From: Coniferiporia sulphurascens
Taxonomy: Eukaryota; Basidiomycota; Agaricomycetes; Hymenochaetales; Hymenochaetaceae
Assembly (NCBI GenBank): GCA_002794785.1
Contig: NBBA01000001.1
Location: forward strand, 1,302,001 to 1,366,000
Length of the DNA: 64,000 bases
Direction: 5' to 3'
The stretch's first letter is position 1. Each line of letters begins with the position of its first letter. A model generated the notes under the pieces. It was not told where the DNA came from, searched no databases, and saw only the letters and a program-made list of their open reading frames with translations. Below, piece after piece: positions 1 to 9,857 of this stretch. The translations under genes were made by a program, and so were the position numbers.

Positions 1-674
1 TGCTTCCTTGCCAAGAAAACTTCTCCGTATCCTCCCTGTCCGACTTGTGCGATGATATGGAATTGGTCAACCTTAAGCTTGGTTCGACGGCGACGAAGAA
101 CAACCCTCTCCCTGCCGCAATATGATTTAAATTCTTTGGTATATTCTGGGGCTGTCGGAAGAACATTGCGTGAACGAGTGTCGGCATCGAATCTAGCACG
201 TCGCTCCTTTCGTGAGGCAATATAACCTAAAGTTTGGAAGTAGTAGTCTAGAAAGTCTGGTAGCAGAGTAGGTCAGATGAGCCCAGCCCAAGGAAGTTAC
301 ACTGCATCGCAGCTGGACATACAGAGTTGTGCTACCGTAGCCTTTCTCCTCACTTCAGGTGCTCCCAACAGCTCGCGTTCCCATAGCTGTAGAACTCCTT
401 TTCTTATGGTTGGGCTTGCATTAAAAGTCTCCATGTGAACGTCATGCTTGAGGCCGAAGCCACTCTTAGTTGTAGTGGTGCGTATATCGGGGAGTCCGGT
501 GTAGGTAATATCGGTAGCTTTCCCCTGAGATGATGGACCAGTCTTTGAAGATATCGGCGTTTGACGAGCATCCTTTGGCTCCGTAGAGGAGATAGGGGAC
601 TCCTGCCTTCCAGTTAACATCGTGCAGTGGCAATAAAGGATTAACAGCGGCGGTTTATTTCGACTGAAAGCCAA
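1..674 (-). CDS. DBF2: DBF2-like NDR/LATS-family serine/threonine kinase, 5' part
   Basis: This is the only clear host gene in the window. On the minus strand exon 1 runs 674 to 323 and exon 2 from 256 off the left edge; the 66-bp intron (257-322) starts GTATGT, ends CAG and holds a CTGAC branch-like site. Splicing restores the reading frame through QLYFLDYYFQTLGYIAS, followed by RERVVLRRRRTKLK and the kinase glycine loop FHIIAQVGQGGYGEVFLAR, which is typical of fungal Dbf2/Sid2 kinases rather than Cbk1/Orb6. Family knowledge: Dbf2 binds Mob1 and acts in the mitotic exit/septation network at the spindle pole and bud neck. The first ATG is at 674; a second in-frame ATG at 620 could be the true start because residues 1-18 look unlike a conserved N-terminus. 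The catalytic loop, activation segment and hydrophobic motif lie outside the window. Confidence 0.85.
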
Positions 675-723
675 TCGATAGTCTACGCGACAACAGCGTG
701 TAGTATCACGTGACGTGTGCCTT
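675..723 (-). promoter_or_regulatory. Putative proximal promoter or 5'UTR of the kinase gene with CACGTG
   Basis: The short stretch upstream of the kinase start contains a palindromic CACGTG (707-712), the core bound by bHLH factors in fungi. It is only about 33 bp from the first ATG but about 90 bp from the alternative ATG at 620. A retroelement-like tail begins immediately beyond it, so the promoter may be truncated by or shared with that repeat. Functional status is inference. Confidence 0.3.
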
Positions 724-1040
724 TATTTATTTTATTTATTTATTTATTCTCAGTTTGTACACTTGTCACAAGAAGCAATATTGCCTCTTTTGCCTTGGAA
801 AACCTTGTAGGATACCTTAAATTTAGGGTATGCTTTCCCAGGATAACAAAATGAAAATTAGGGTATTTTTCATAATCTTTTGTCCTGGGATACCAATAAA
901 ATGATTTGAATCTCTTAAAATCTATGCACATTGTGGTAGACAATGAGGTGCAGTGGTGAAGTTGAGAGGAGAGGGGTTATCAGTGTAAACCAATGATTTC
1001 TTGGTAGAGACCAGCTCTCCTTATATACATGTACTGTGGG
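724..1040 (-). repeat. Retroelement-like repeat with TATA box and AATAAA-rich tail
   Basis: Reading the minus strand, TATATAAGG lies near 1025 and is followed by a leader, an ATG context ACCACAATGTGC and a short open frame. It ends in repeated AATAA units (724-750), which resemble the tails of the LINEs in this window. The first about 130 bp match 3880-4020 on the opposite strand, including the TATA box, the leader and the ATG region. It could be an LTR or the 5' leader of a retroelement; the family is not recognised. A 67-residue ORF (740-943) has no recognisable domain. Confidence 0.35.
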
Positions 1041-1917
1041 CTACTTATACTATTCTTGTAAAGCCCTAAACTATATTCATTATCATTGCGTCTGTTGAAA
1101 TGTATGTTTTGTCACTGAAAAATTCATTGGTATTCCAACCCAGAACTAACTATGCAACAGTCAAAATTTAACTACCAGGAACTGTATAGTATCATGAAGT
1201 CAGAGATTGTACATGATGCGTCTCTTATTCTAACAGCATCAGTATTATGTTATTGGTCTTATGACCATGTTGCTATTTATAGTATGTTACCGACTGCATA
1301 TGCAGTTGATCGCAGTCACGTGATTCGGCATTTGCCGGATGTCATCGTTTGATAATGTATTTGATGACATTTAATATTTTTAATAGAATCTCTGGACAAA
1401 AGTATGCTTATATCACTGAGTAAAATATTTTCAAATCTAACTAAAGGTAAGTTAGTAGTAGAGACTGTGAACATTACCTTACTGCTGTTTTCATAAATGT
1501 TAGCAAAAGCCAAAACTCACATGATTTGTACTGTGTTGTGCAGCAAAGATAATAGATGATGCATTGTATGCACTTTATCTTGGCCATTACTGCATAATAC
1601 ACAGTGATTAAGCAATGAAAAATAGTGTGAAAGATGCCCTTGTGTGCCATTGAGATTTATTTTGAGAGATGTAAAGTGTGTGGGTCAAAAAAAAATAGAC
1701 ACTGGTCAAAATCCCCAATCCTCTCTTCACATCTTGCCTGGCCAAAAATCACAGTACATGTAAATACAGGCCAAAAAATGTATTTAGACACTCATAATTC
1801 TTCTCATACCCTACTGTGTGCATTCAAGTAGCTTATGTGCTTTCTTTCACTTTGTTTCATCAGAAAAAAATGAGTCTTTCAGCCATGCCCAGTTACTGTT
1901 TCCCCCCCACTGGTCTA
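1041..1917. other. AT-rich intergenic sequence, no gene seen
   Basis: I see no coherent long reading frame, RNA gene or terminal repeat here. Short ORFs of about 65 residues have no family signature. A C-run at 1903-1909 lies just before the adjacent LTR. Confidence 0.5.
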
Positions 1918-2323
1918 TGTTAAGCCTACTGATTAGGTAAGGCTTAATAAGCAATCGACAAGGATTGACCGAGTGGAGACAAGGTAGAGATGAGACAATA
2001 ATTGAGCAAGGGTTTCCCCAAGGACTAGTAGACTGGTGGACTGGTGACTGGTGACTTAATATCCTGCAGAGGAGATAGTGATTGAGTAGGCTCTATTGAA
2101 CAAAGAGCACAAGCTTAAGGCTTAGTGCTCTGAAAGCAAGTCCTTATATACATGCATAGAAACCTATGGAACAAGGTGGAAGGCTGACTGAGTGAAGACA
2201 AGGGTCAGTCAGCATGGAAAGGAATAGAAACTGATAGAAGAGTCTGACTGATCATGAGGCTAGGATCAGTCAGCAAAGATGACTAATGCTGATAAAGGCG
2301 ATGAGCAAGGGAAATTTGTAACA
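1918..2323 (-). mobile_element. LTR of family B (copy B1), probable 3' LTR
   Basis: The copy begins TGTTACAAA and ends GGCTTAACA when read on the minus strand, matching B2 and B3. Its flanks GTCTA and TTACC do not form a TSD. A purine tract abuts its 5' side (on the right in window coordinates), so it is best read as the 3' LTR of an element whose internal part lies to the right. The LTR carries the family TATATAAG box and the AAGCTTGTGCT motif. Confidence 0.75.
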
Positions 2324-2340
2324 TTACCTCCCCTTTTAGG
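2324..2340 (-). promoter_or_regulatory. Polypurine tract of the LTR-B element
   Basis: On the minus strand the sequence AAAAGGGGAGGTAA lies directly upstream of the LTR start TGTTAC. This is the expected position and composition of the plus-strand primer of an LTR retrotransposon. Confidence 0.6.
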
Positions 2341-2651
2341 GACAATATTTCATCACAAATATCAAGAAAAATAAAGAAAAGAAAGGAAAATAAAAGAGAC
2401 ATGGTAAGCCCGATAGGTGCAAAGTTAACATGCATAAGAGTGGGAGGGAATAGTGTTCCCCCAAAGTGGGTATACACCAAGAATGTGATGGAACACTTTA
2501 CAAGTACATACTGAACCAAAACAGTTGTCAAGGGCAATAAAAGAATTTAAAGGACAGTTGGGAAAGGTGGGTGCAGAAGGAGAAAAGAAAGCACACTGAT
2601 CATGATAGTTTTATGTCATTCTGGTCATTAGAGGGAATTGATCCATCTTAG

Positions 2652-3230
2652 TCAATCTGCATAGTCTGAATTATACCCATCAGTGACATTACCAAATAGG
2701 TGATTGGCCATTCCTGGGTATGAGTAGATGGATTGAGAAGTGCCTGACTCAGGGGTACTTGGTATTTGGGGTATCAATGTGGGGGGATGGTGATCAATGG
2801 TAATGCATCCAGTGGGGTTGACAGAGATGTAGGGTGGTGGTGCAGATTGTGGGTTTCGAACCAATAGGATAATCTCCTCCGGAGTGTCTAGTTTGCATAC
2901 CAAATTTGTGATTTGCTCAGCACATTCCTCAGTGGTATGTGATGGAGGCATTCTGTGGGGATAAATGTGGTGAAGCACATCCACAACTTGCTGAGCACCT
3001 TTGTGGCCAGGCAGAGCACATTGCAAAGGGAATGAGCCAGGTAATTGAGGAGAAGCCATAATCAGGGGAGAATTGGCTGATGATGGGGTTGAAACAATTG
3101 GAGGCAGAACAGGGTGTATATGTTCTGGGCATTCAGATTGCCAGTGACCTGGCACAGCTGCATTACAATGTGGGCAGATGTATTGCGGACAATGTCATTT
3201 GTGGTGATCTGGGGATTGGCATTCCCAACA
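2652..3230 (-). pseudogene. Gag-like zinc-knuckle ORF next to the LTR-B polypurine tract
   Basis: The frame encodes two tandem zinc knuckles, CWECQSPDHHK-HC (CX2CX4HX4C) and CPHCNAAVPGHWQSEC (CX2CX6HX4C), followed by a Pro/Ser-rich C-terminal tail ending at 2652. An in-frame TGA lies inside knuckle 1 and another sits four codons upstream of it; both fit decayed CGA Arg codons. Such knuckles bind nucleic acid in Gag proteins. The odd point is position: Gag normally lies near the 5' LTR, yet this ORF lies about 310 bp upstream of the 3' polypurine tract with no pol between. A gag-only, pol-deleted derivative is one reading; an accessory 3' ORF is another. Confidence 0.5.
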
Positions 3231-3879
3231 AGCATTTCAGTCTGGAGCAGGAGTTGAGCAATGGCGAATGGGAATGGTTTACAATGGGTGTCTTCCCAAA
3301 GAAGGATCAATATTACTTAGCATCCTATGTCCATTGCCACAAATGATCTCATCTATAATCATCCAGTTGGAGTGGTGGTGAGATGAATGTGAATGCTTCA
3401 AGGTGGCTCATTTACTATGGGCGAGCTGATCTGGCGATGTGTGGGGAGTGACAATACGATAATGTCAATCCATTTGGGGTTGGACAGGGGAGAATCACCG
3501 GAATAGAAGTAAGGCAACAATGCTCTGAAGGAATGGTCAGATTAATGTGCTGCAACAGTAGGAAAAAATGTATGAGTACAAAGCCCCAGCAACCCCCTGC
3601 ACAAGACAGTGGCGATGCCCCCACCTGTATATGGCTGTGGCTACCACTGCTGCTGCTGCTGCTGTTGGAGCAGCATTATGCATGTGCAGATGCTGCCGAC
3701 CATGATGACCACATGCACACACGTGCCACTGACCACACTCATGCAAATGTATTAAATAAATATAACAAACGACTAAGAATAAGTATGTGGTCATATGAAC
3801 ATCCACCTTACTAAGTGAACGATAACACAACAATAATGCCATATGATAAGAGCTATGATAGTTATAGTATATGTAGCTC
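3231..3879. other. Non-coding sequence with a short CTG microsatellite
   Basis: No recognisable gene is present. A (CTG)n run lies near 3648-3665 and is followed by sequence that would read as His-rich. The stretch probably represents the decayed internal part of the LTR-B element plus host sequence. Confidence 0.4.
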
Positions 3880-4020
3880 ACGGTAGATGTATATAAGGAG
3901 AGCTGGTCTCTACCATAAAATACATCAGTTTACACTGATAACCCCTGCTCCTCTTGCATTCACCACTGCACCTCATCATCTATCACAATGTGTGTAGATT
4001 TTAAGAAAATGCCAACAACT
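3880..4020 (+). repeat. Inverted partner of the 724-1040 repeat (TATA and leader)
   Basis: TATATAAGGAGAGCTGG, a leader reading GTTTACACTGATAACCCC and an ATG in the context CACAATGTGTGTAG match the minus-strand repeat near 905-1035. The shared block includes a TATA box and a likely transcript leader, so both copies may derive from the promoter end of one retroelement family. No TSD was found. Confidence 0.4.
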
Positions 4021-4122
4021 GGTGCTGTGGGGAGTGACAATGCCAGAGTCCCATGTATGTATGTGGGGCTCTGGTTCTCTTGTTCATTGATGGTCAATGG
4101 GCGATGGGGTATGTAGGATGGT

Positions 4123-4567
4123 TGGAAGCCAACCAGAAGTTGGCGACACTGAAGTTCAGCCTAAGACAGAAAGGACAAAGGTGTCTTTGTTGCTGTCAGA
4201 TAGACTACATACATTCCATGCTAATACTACTCACCTTTGTTGCTGTCAGATAGACTGAGGCAACAAAGGTATGGAAAGTGGACAGGAATAACAGGAACAT
4301 TATGTAATGATGGTTCTGTACAGTCCGCACCAATTCCGATCCTTCCCGCACCAAGCCGACAAGTCCAACTGGTCATGTGCCAAGTACGACATGCATGTCA
4401 GTACCACCTGTCGGGTTGGAGTGGCTTCCCACACATTGGCTGATAGACACCACCTGTCAGGACATGGCAGTGTCAGGCAGTGTTCCCGTGCATCAGCTCT
4501 GCCAAGCGGGGTGGAGCGGTCATGTCAGATATGCATCAGGTGATCGTGGTGAGCCCCTAGGCTTACA
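4123..4567. mobile_element. Solo LTR of family C (copy C1), TSD ATGGT
   Basis: A 445-bp unit bounded by TG...CA (TGGAAGCC to GGCTTACA) is flanked on both sides by ATGGT (4118-4122 and 4568-4572), the hallmark of integrase-mediated insertion followed by LTR recombination. It contains a tandem motif TTGTTGCTGTCAGATAGACT near 4186 and 4237. The transcriptional orientation is not clear because no convincing TATA box is visible. A second copy lies inverted at 6822-7266. Confidence 0.75.
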
Positions 4568-4728
4568 ATGGTGCTGCCACATTTTGTAATTTATTATCTT
4601 TTAATTTGAATAAATTTTTCGATTTTTGATTTGCATATGTGGCAGGTTGGAGTGCACATCGGGCAGACGGCAGGTGGGTGGGATGACATGGCGGGCACAT
4701 GATCAACCGGCATCATTAGTGATCTCAC
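4568..4728. other. AT-rich spacer between LTR-C1 and LTR-B2
   Basis: No gene is seen in this stretch. It includes one copy of the ATGGT target duplication and, at 4724-4728, one copy of the CTCAC duplication of the next LTR. Confidence 0.5.
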
Positions 4729-5156
4729 TGTTAAGCCTACTGATTAGGTAAGGCTTAATAAGCAATCAATGAGGATCGACTGCGTTGAGACAAGGTGGAT
4801 ATGAGACAACAATTGAGCAAGGGTTTCCCCAAGGACTAGTAGGCCGGTGGACTAATGACTGGGTGACTTAATATCCCACAGAGGAGATAGTGAACGAGTA
4901 GGCTCTATTGAACGAAGAGCACAAGCTTAAGGCTTAGTGCTCTGAAAGCGAGTTCTTATATACATGTGTAGAAACCTATGGAACATGATGGAATGCTGAC
5001 TGAGTGAAGGCAAAGGTCAGTCAGCATGGAAGGGAGTAGAAACTGGTAGAAGAATCTGACTGATCATGAGACTAGGATCAGTCAGCATACAAGTGGAATT
5101 AGTCAATGAAGATGACTAATACTGATAAAGGCGATGAGTAAAGGGAATTTGTAACA
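4729..5156 (-). mobile_element. Solo LTR of family B (copy B2), TSD CTCAC
   Basis: This 428-bp LTR reads TGTTACAAA to GGCTTAACA on the minus strand and is flanked by CTCAC at 4724-4728 and 5157-5161. It carries the family TATA box and the AAGCTTGTGCT motif. Sequence to its right leads into copia pol, so it may have inserted into the copia remnant. Confidence 0.85.
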
Positions 5157-5292
5157 CTCACCAATCCATGTGAATGTCTGATGCTGTGCTCCTTCAGCAG
5201 GTTTAGCAGATGGTGGGCAGGCCCTGATGCCAATGTGCCACTGACCCCATTTGGCAGGGCCCTGTGTGCCAGGGAGCTGTGGGTGATGACAA

Positions 5293-6077
5293 ATGTCAGG
5301 ACTCAGATTCAGAGGCCAAAGTGGCATCTTCAGCCACCCCAGTAAGTCACTGGCCAGGTGTGATTACTCAAACACAGTAATTACTGGCTGGGTACCAACA
5401 TATTGGTTGGTACAGCTCAAGTATACCTCTCACAGGACTCCAATTTGTCTTGCCAACAGCACTGTGGTGTATTCAGCTGGGATTGGGTCTGTGTGTTTAC
5501 AGCCTGTGGTGAATGGGAAGCCTGGGAGGCTCTTAGAATTTGAGTGTGTTCTTCATGTACCCCAACTCAGGAGCAATCTCCTTTCTGTTCTGTATTTAAC
5601 TCGAAATAAGGACTACATTGTCACCATTAAGTCTAATAAGCTCCTTTTTCATCATCATGGCAACCTGCTGTTCACTGCAAGCATCACTCCCAATTTTGCA
5701 GCATTCCTTGATGGCAAGATTGTGCCCCTTACCCAGTTTTCTGGCCTGGTGAGCACTCTCCCCTTGGACATGATGCTCTGGCATCGGCACTTTGCACATC
5801 TCAATCATGAAGACATGTGCAAACTTGTGAGGAGGGACATGGTGAAGGGTATTAGTTTGAAGTCAAAGGACTCCCCTGACCCTATTTGCAAGCCATGCTT
5901 AGCTGGGAAGCAGCATTGTCATGCTGTTCCATCTTCAGTGAAAGTCACTCACTATATTGGTCCCCTGGAGTTGGTTCACTCTGATGTGCATGGACCTCTT
6001 CCTGTTCAGTCGCACATTGGCCACTATAAGTACTGGATCACATTCATTGATGATGCCACATGCTTCTGGGCCTTGGG
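5293..6077 (+). pseudogene. Ty1/copia pol fragment: protease remnant, GAG-pre-integrase, integrase start
   Basis: The frame matches basidiomycete copia polyproteins. In order it shows a degraded protease region (ICLANSTVVYSAGIGSV, LHVPQLRSNLLSVLYL), a GAG-pre-integrase zinc-binding HHCC segment (LWHRHFAHLNHEDM ... CKPCLAGKQH) and the start of the integrase core with its first catalytic Asp in LVHSDVHGP and FIDDATCFW. The protease active-site D-S/T-G is not visible and the N-terminus is lost. The frame breaks at about 6077, where a LINE fragment is fused, so the remaining integrase, reverse transcriptase and RNase H are absent. No second LTR of this element was identified. A dead relic is nearly certain. 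Confidence 0.8.
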
Positions 6078-6122
6078 GGGCACCAGGGCCATTTGGTCTA
6101 TGACACCACCCAACACATTGTG
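6078..6122 (+). mobile_element. Micro-fragment of LINE reverse transcriptase fused to copia
   Basis: About 45 bp translate in one frame as GGHQGHLVYDTTQHIV, matching the LINE RT segment that reads GGHQGHSVYDAAQHLL in other copies here. It starts at a G-rich stretch of the copia integrase and ends at about 6122, where the flanking sequence becomes unrelated. Such a short internal LINE piece suggests template switching or end-joining rather than ordinary retrotransposition. Confidence 0.65.
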
Positions 6123-6821
6123 AAAACAAATTTAAAACAACAAGTAGATGTAAGCAGCTTGTATTGGGTTGTAATCAGCACAATTGGCACAATCAGTCCA
6201 AGCATCAGAGGGGGTCTCTTAAGTGGAATTGAAGCAGATGCATTCAGGGCTGACTGATTTCATTCTGATCAGAATGTCCTTTTAGCTGGTTTCAAGTGTG
6301 ACCTAGAACTGTAATCAGTTCCAGACCAAGGTATGGTATTATAAGTAGCTATTACCTTTGGCTCATACACAGAAGCCACTGCAAGCATGTTAGTGTATTA
6401 TAATTGGCTATTACCATTGGCTCGTACACTGAAGCAAGTGCAAGCATGCCATTGGCATTATATCCGCTTTCGTGAGCACTGGGTGTCTTGCAGTCTGTCC
6501 TTGCGCATTACAATTGACGGCAGACAAGTGGGCAGGACGAAATTGTATATGCATATTGCAATCAAATTAGAAGAACTTATAATGACAGACAGGAGTATAG
6601 ACAATTTAGAAGGAACATCAAGCATGGCATTGCCAGATTACACATTTCCACCCCCTAGAATTGTTGTGCACCATGCACATTAGCAAATCAAGCTTCAAAA
6701 CGAGCGACCATTCCAGTCGATGCAGACGGACCGTCTTGCTGAATGTACGATGGGAAAACGTGACTGCAAACAGCCCATGAGTTAATACAACAGTCTCTGC
6801 AGTATAACTTTCAAACTTACT
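6123..6821. other. Non-coding sequence with an imperfect ~58-bp tandem repeat
   Basis: Two adjacent units near 6335-6392 and 6393-6450 share TATTATAA...GCTATTACC...TTGGCTC...ACTG and TGCAAGCATG. No protein domain is seen in the short ORFs. Confidence 0.4.
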
Positions 6822-7266
6822 TGTAAGCCTAGGGGCTCACCATGATCACCCAATGCATATCCGACATGACCGCTCCACCCCGCTTGGCAGAGCCGATGCG
6901 CAGGAACACTGCCTGACACTGCCATGTCCCGACAGGTGGTGTCTATCAGCCGATGTGTGGGAAGCCACTCCAACCCAACAGGTGGTACTGACATGCATGT
7001 CGTACTTGGCACATGACCAGTTGGACTTGTCGGCTTGGTGCGGGAAGGATCGGAATTGGTGCGGACTGTACAGAACCATCATTACATAATGTTCCTGTTA
7101 TTCCTGTCCACTTTCCATACCTTTGTTGCCTCAGTCTATCTGACAGCAACAAAGGTGAGTAGTATTAGCATGGAATGTATGTAGTCTATCTGACAGCAAC
7201 AAAGACACCTTTGTCCTTTCTGTCTTAGGCTGAACTTCAGTGTCGCCAACTTCTGGTTGGCTTCCA
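6822..7266. mobile_element. LTR of family C (copy C2), inverted relative to C1
   Basis: This copy has the same 445-bp length and near-identical sequence as 4123-4567 but in the opposite orientation. Its flanks TTACT and GGGAG do not match, so at least one side has been rearranged; the right side joins directly to LINE L1 endonuclease sequence. Confidence 0.7.
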
Positions 7267-8727
7267 GGGAGGGACTGTTAAGCTCAACGGTTATGTGGTG
7301 ATCGATGTCGGGGCTTCCTGATTGTCGGAACTGATGGTACGGCAACAGGGCTTCCTAGATGTCGTAAGTCGAAGGTGATCGGCGATGGGGCTTCCTGATT
7401 GGCGATGTGGACGCAGTAGGCTTCCTGTAGCGAGTTGGGTTACAACGAAGCGACTAATGGCACAGTGGCACACAGTAGACTGGTGGTAACAGATAATGGG
7501 ATTGTATGAACAAAGAGCACAAGCTTAGGGCTTGTGCTACTGAAGTTACATGCTTATATGCTACTCTATGTGTTTACTACTGTAGCAGCCTGTGTAGGGT
7601 AGTTTACCAGACTATGGAAGGTCATGGAAACCCAAGGAATACCTTGGTAATACAAGTAGGGCTATCAGTAAGCAAAGCATGTCATGGTGATGCGATAAGG
7701 CGTCATCATGGCGTCTTTATGGTGCAATGCGAATAAGGATGAGTAAGGCAGAGAAATAGGGGAGTTGCACTGACTGATGATGATGAAGAGGAAGTGAGTC
7801 AGCACAATAAAGGGAAAGTAAAGGAAAATTGTAACAGGGACCTTGATACATAAGTCACCACCCTGGGATGGGTGGCAGGGAGTACTGGGACGAAGCCAGG
7901 GATTGTTGGTATATTGAAGACCGGGTCCCCATCTGGGTTGGTGAGGGAGGGTTGCAGCCCAATTTGATACCATGGTGGCTCCTGGACCAGAATCAGGTGA
8001 GGGGGGGAAGGTTCATTAGTAAGGATGGGAATTAAGGAATGAATTGCCGCAAGTGAGCAGGTGGCATTCCACTGGGGTACATGAATTTGTGCACTCATTG
8101 ATCCTCCTCCATGAAGGCGTCGGTTTCCTCTTCTTCCTGGAGGGTGGAGTTGATGGCACAGAAGTGCTTCTTCTTCGGGCAGGTCGGAAGGGTGGTGGGG
8201 TGGAACAAAGAAAATTAGTAGAATGGGGAGATGCGCCCTTATAGATGCCTAAGATCCAACGACAAGCAGTGTTCTGCACAGCCTGTAGTCAGTTGACTAG
8301 GGTTTTTTGTCGGTGTCCATGATACCATACTGGTGCACCCCATGCTAGGACTGTGCGCATGCAGGCAGTATAGAGTCAATGGAGGTGGATGGCAGAGGGC
8401 CCCTGCTCGGTATTGCCGAGTATGCAGAGGGCTGCCAAGGTGGAGAGTCCTTTGGAGTGCATATGCTCCATGTGAGGTCGGAATGTGAGGCTGGTGTCCC
8501 ACCAAATCCCTAGCCATCGCAGGGGGTTGGTGGGTCGGACCAGGGTATCGGCATCTATTTAGATCCCAGCAGAGTCCCAGTGGTGGTAGCTGGTTTGTTG
8601 CCTGGGTGGGTGAAAGTGGAGGGCCTCCATCTTCACTGGTTCAATGTTGAGACCAATTTGGTGGAAGAGGAGGTTGAGTTGTTGGTATGCCTATGTTAGG
8701 GAGCAGCAGTTAGTGGTTACCCCATCT
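7267..8727 (-). mobile_element. LINE copy L1, chimeric: RT thumb fused to ORF1 end and ORF2 start
   Basis: Reading the minus strand, 8727 to about 8200 encodes the C-terminal part of the reverse transcriptase (WLGIWWDTSLTF, NTACRWILGIYKGASPHSTN). The frame then switches, within a shared CCACCCC-type microhomology, to the end of ORF1. ORF1 stops in an ATGA overlap (8095-8098) with ORF2, which begins with the endonuclease (QWNATCSLAAIHSL, QEPPWYQIGLQPSL). The gene order RT, ORF1, endonuclease is impossible for one element, so two copies recombined here. A solo LTR-A interrupts the endonuclease after VSRS. The right edge meets NLR-1 on the other strand. Confidence 0.75.
7276..7836 (-). mobile_element. 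Solo LTR of family A (copy A1), TSD GGGAC
   Basis: This 561-bp LTR reads TGTTACAATT to GAGCTTAACA on the minus strand. It is flanked by GGGAC at 7271-7275 and 7837-7841, and LINE endonuclease sequence continues across it. Confidence 0.9.
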
Positions 8728-9433
8728 CTTCTTGTCCTCTTACCACCACCATCTTGGTTTCACTCTGGGGTGTTCTTGGCAGTATGTTGCAGCAACCTGA
8801 CCTTGCACTGGGGCTTGCACCTTGGTCATCATACAAGAGAAGGGATCCGACTTACCTCGGTGTGCCGGGGCTGTTCATTGGTTGCTGTAGTGTGGTGGGA
8901 AACGGGTGTGGAGCTCACCGGCTGGCTTGGCAACCTGTCGAAAATGTTGCCTCTGGTTGAATGACTTGGTGAGGATGATTTCTTCTGGCATCTGCGCTGC
9001 TCTCTCAGGGTGGCATGCTTGTTGGGCCTGCATTGTATGTGGGCTCGGCAGGGGGGACACAACGTTAACATCCTCACAGGGGGGGGGGAAACCCCCTGCC
9101 TCGCAGTGGGTGACTTCAGTCAGGAAACCTCGGTTTGGGGCAACCTGGATTGCGCCTTCAGGTGCTGAGCACTGCCCTCCTGGGTACCTCAGAGCTCACA
9201 TTGTCCCTAGCATGACAAATCAAAAACTGCTCCCCCAAATTCCCAAAAGGGTCTCTGATGACAGCACCTTGTGCTAAAAGGAGGTAGGGGGCTCATAACA
9301 CATGGCGTGGCAGTAAGAACCACCCGATGCCAAGAGGCGACAGGGCACCATGGGCCTCTTGGGTGGGTTGGACCCTCTTGAGGTGGTTAGTATCCCCTAC
9401 TCCCTGGGATGGCTTTGCCACCAGGGTCAGGTA

Positions 9434-9857
9434 TGTTATGATATATACGTTTTTTGATTCATGTCTCATCTTTATTATATAATGATGGATTAGTCATTAG
9501 GTATGCTTCATCTGATCAGTAGTAAGCAGGCACAGGTAGTTCTAGATCTATGATGTCACAGTAGAAGGTTCTAGAGCAATGATGCCATATTGCATCAGTA
9601 TGGTGACATATCACATAGTAATGGCGTCATGACTGTTTCATGCTTCTGATTGGTAGTTTATTATAGATTTGACTGACCCTTAAGTAGTTGAATGTGTATA
9701 AGTAGCAACCAATGCAGACCTGGGGAACTCAGTCAAGTTCTCTTAGGATATCCACTATCTCTGTGTGATCCCTCCTTGTCAACTTGCATCTCACTTTCCT
9801 AAGTCGTTTCACTGGTAGAACCTGTGTGCTGTGTTGGTGTATAGTGTTGCCCTAACA
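9434..9857 (+). mobile_element. Solo LTR of family D (copy D1), TSD AGGTA/GGGTA
   Basis: A 424-bp TGTTATGATA...CCCTAACA unit is inserted in NLR-1. The flanking five bases are AGGTA and GGGTA, a one-mismatch TSD. A TATAAG box lies near 9698. The copy is very similar to D2 at 60060. Confidence 0.8.

Noticed and set aside
3533..3814. Leu/His-rich ORF around the CTG repeat as a small secreted protein
   Set aside because: It arises from a simple repeat and has no conserved partner; overlapping frames on both strands look equally protein-like.
4123..7266. Inverted 445-bp repeats as terminal inverted repeats of a DNA transposon
   Set aside because: The left unit alone has a perfect 5-bp duplication and TG...CA ends, which fits an independent LTR insertion; the interior is copia and LTR-B sequence without a transposase.
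8906..9277. ORF of 123 codons in NLR-1 as a gene
   Set aside because: The matching region of NLR-2 does not keep the frame, and the composition is that of GC-rich non-coding DNA.
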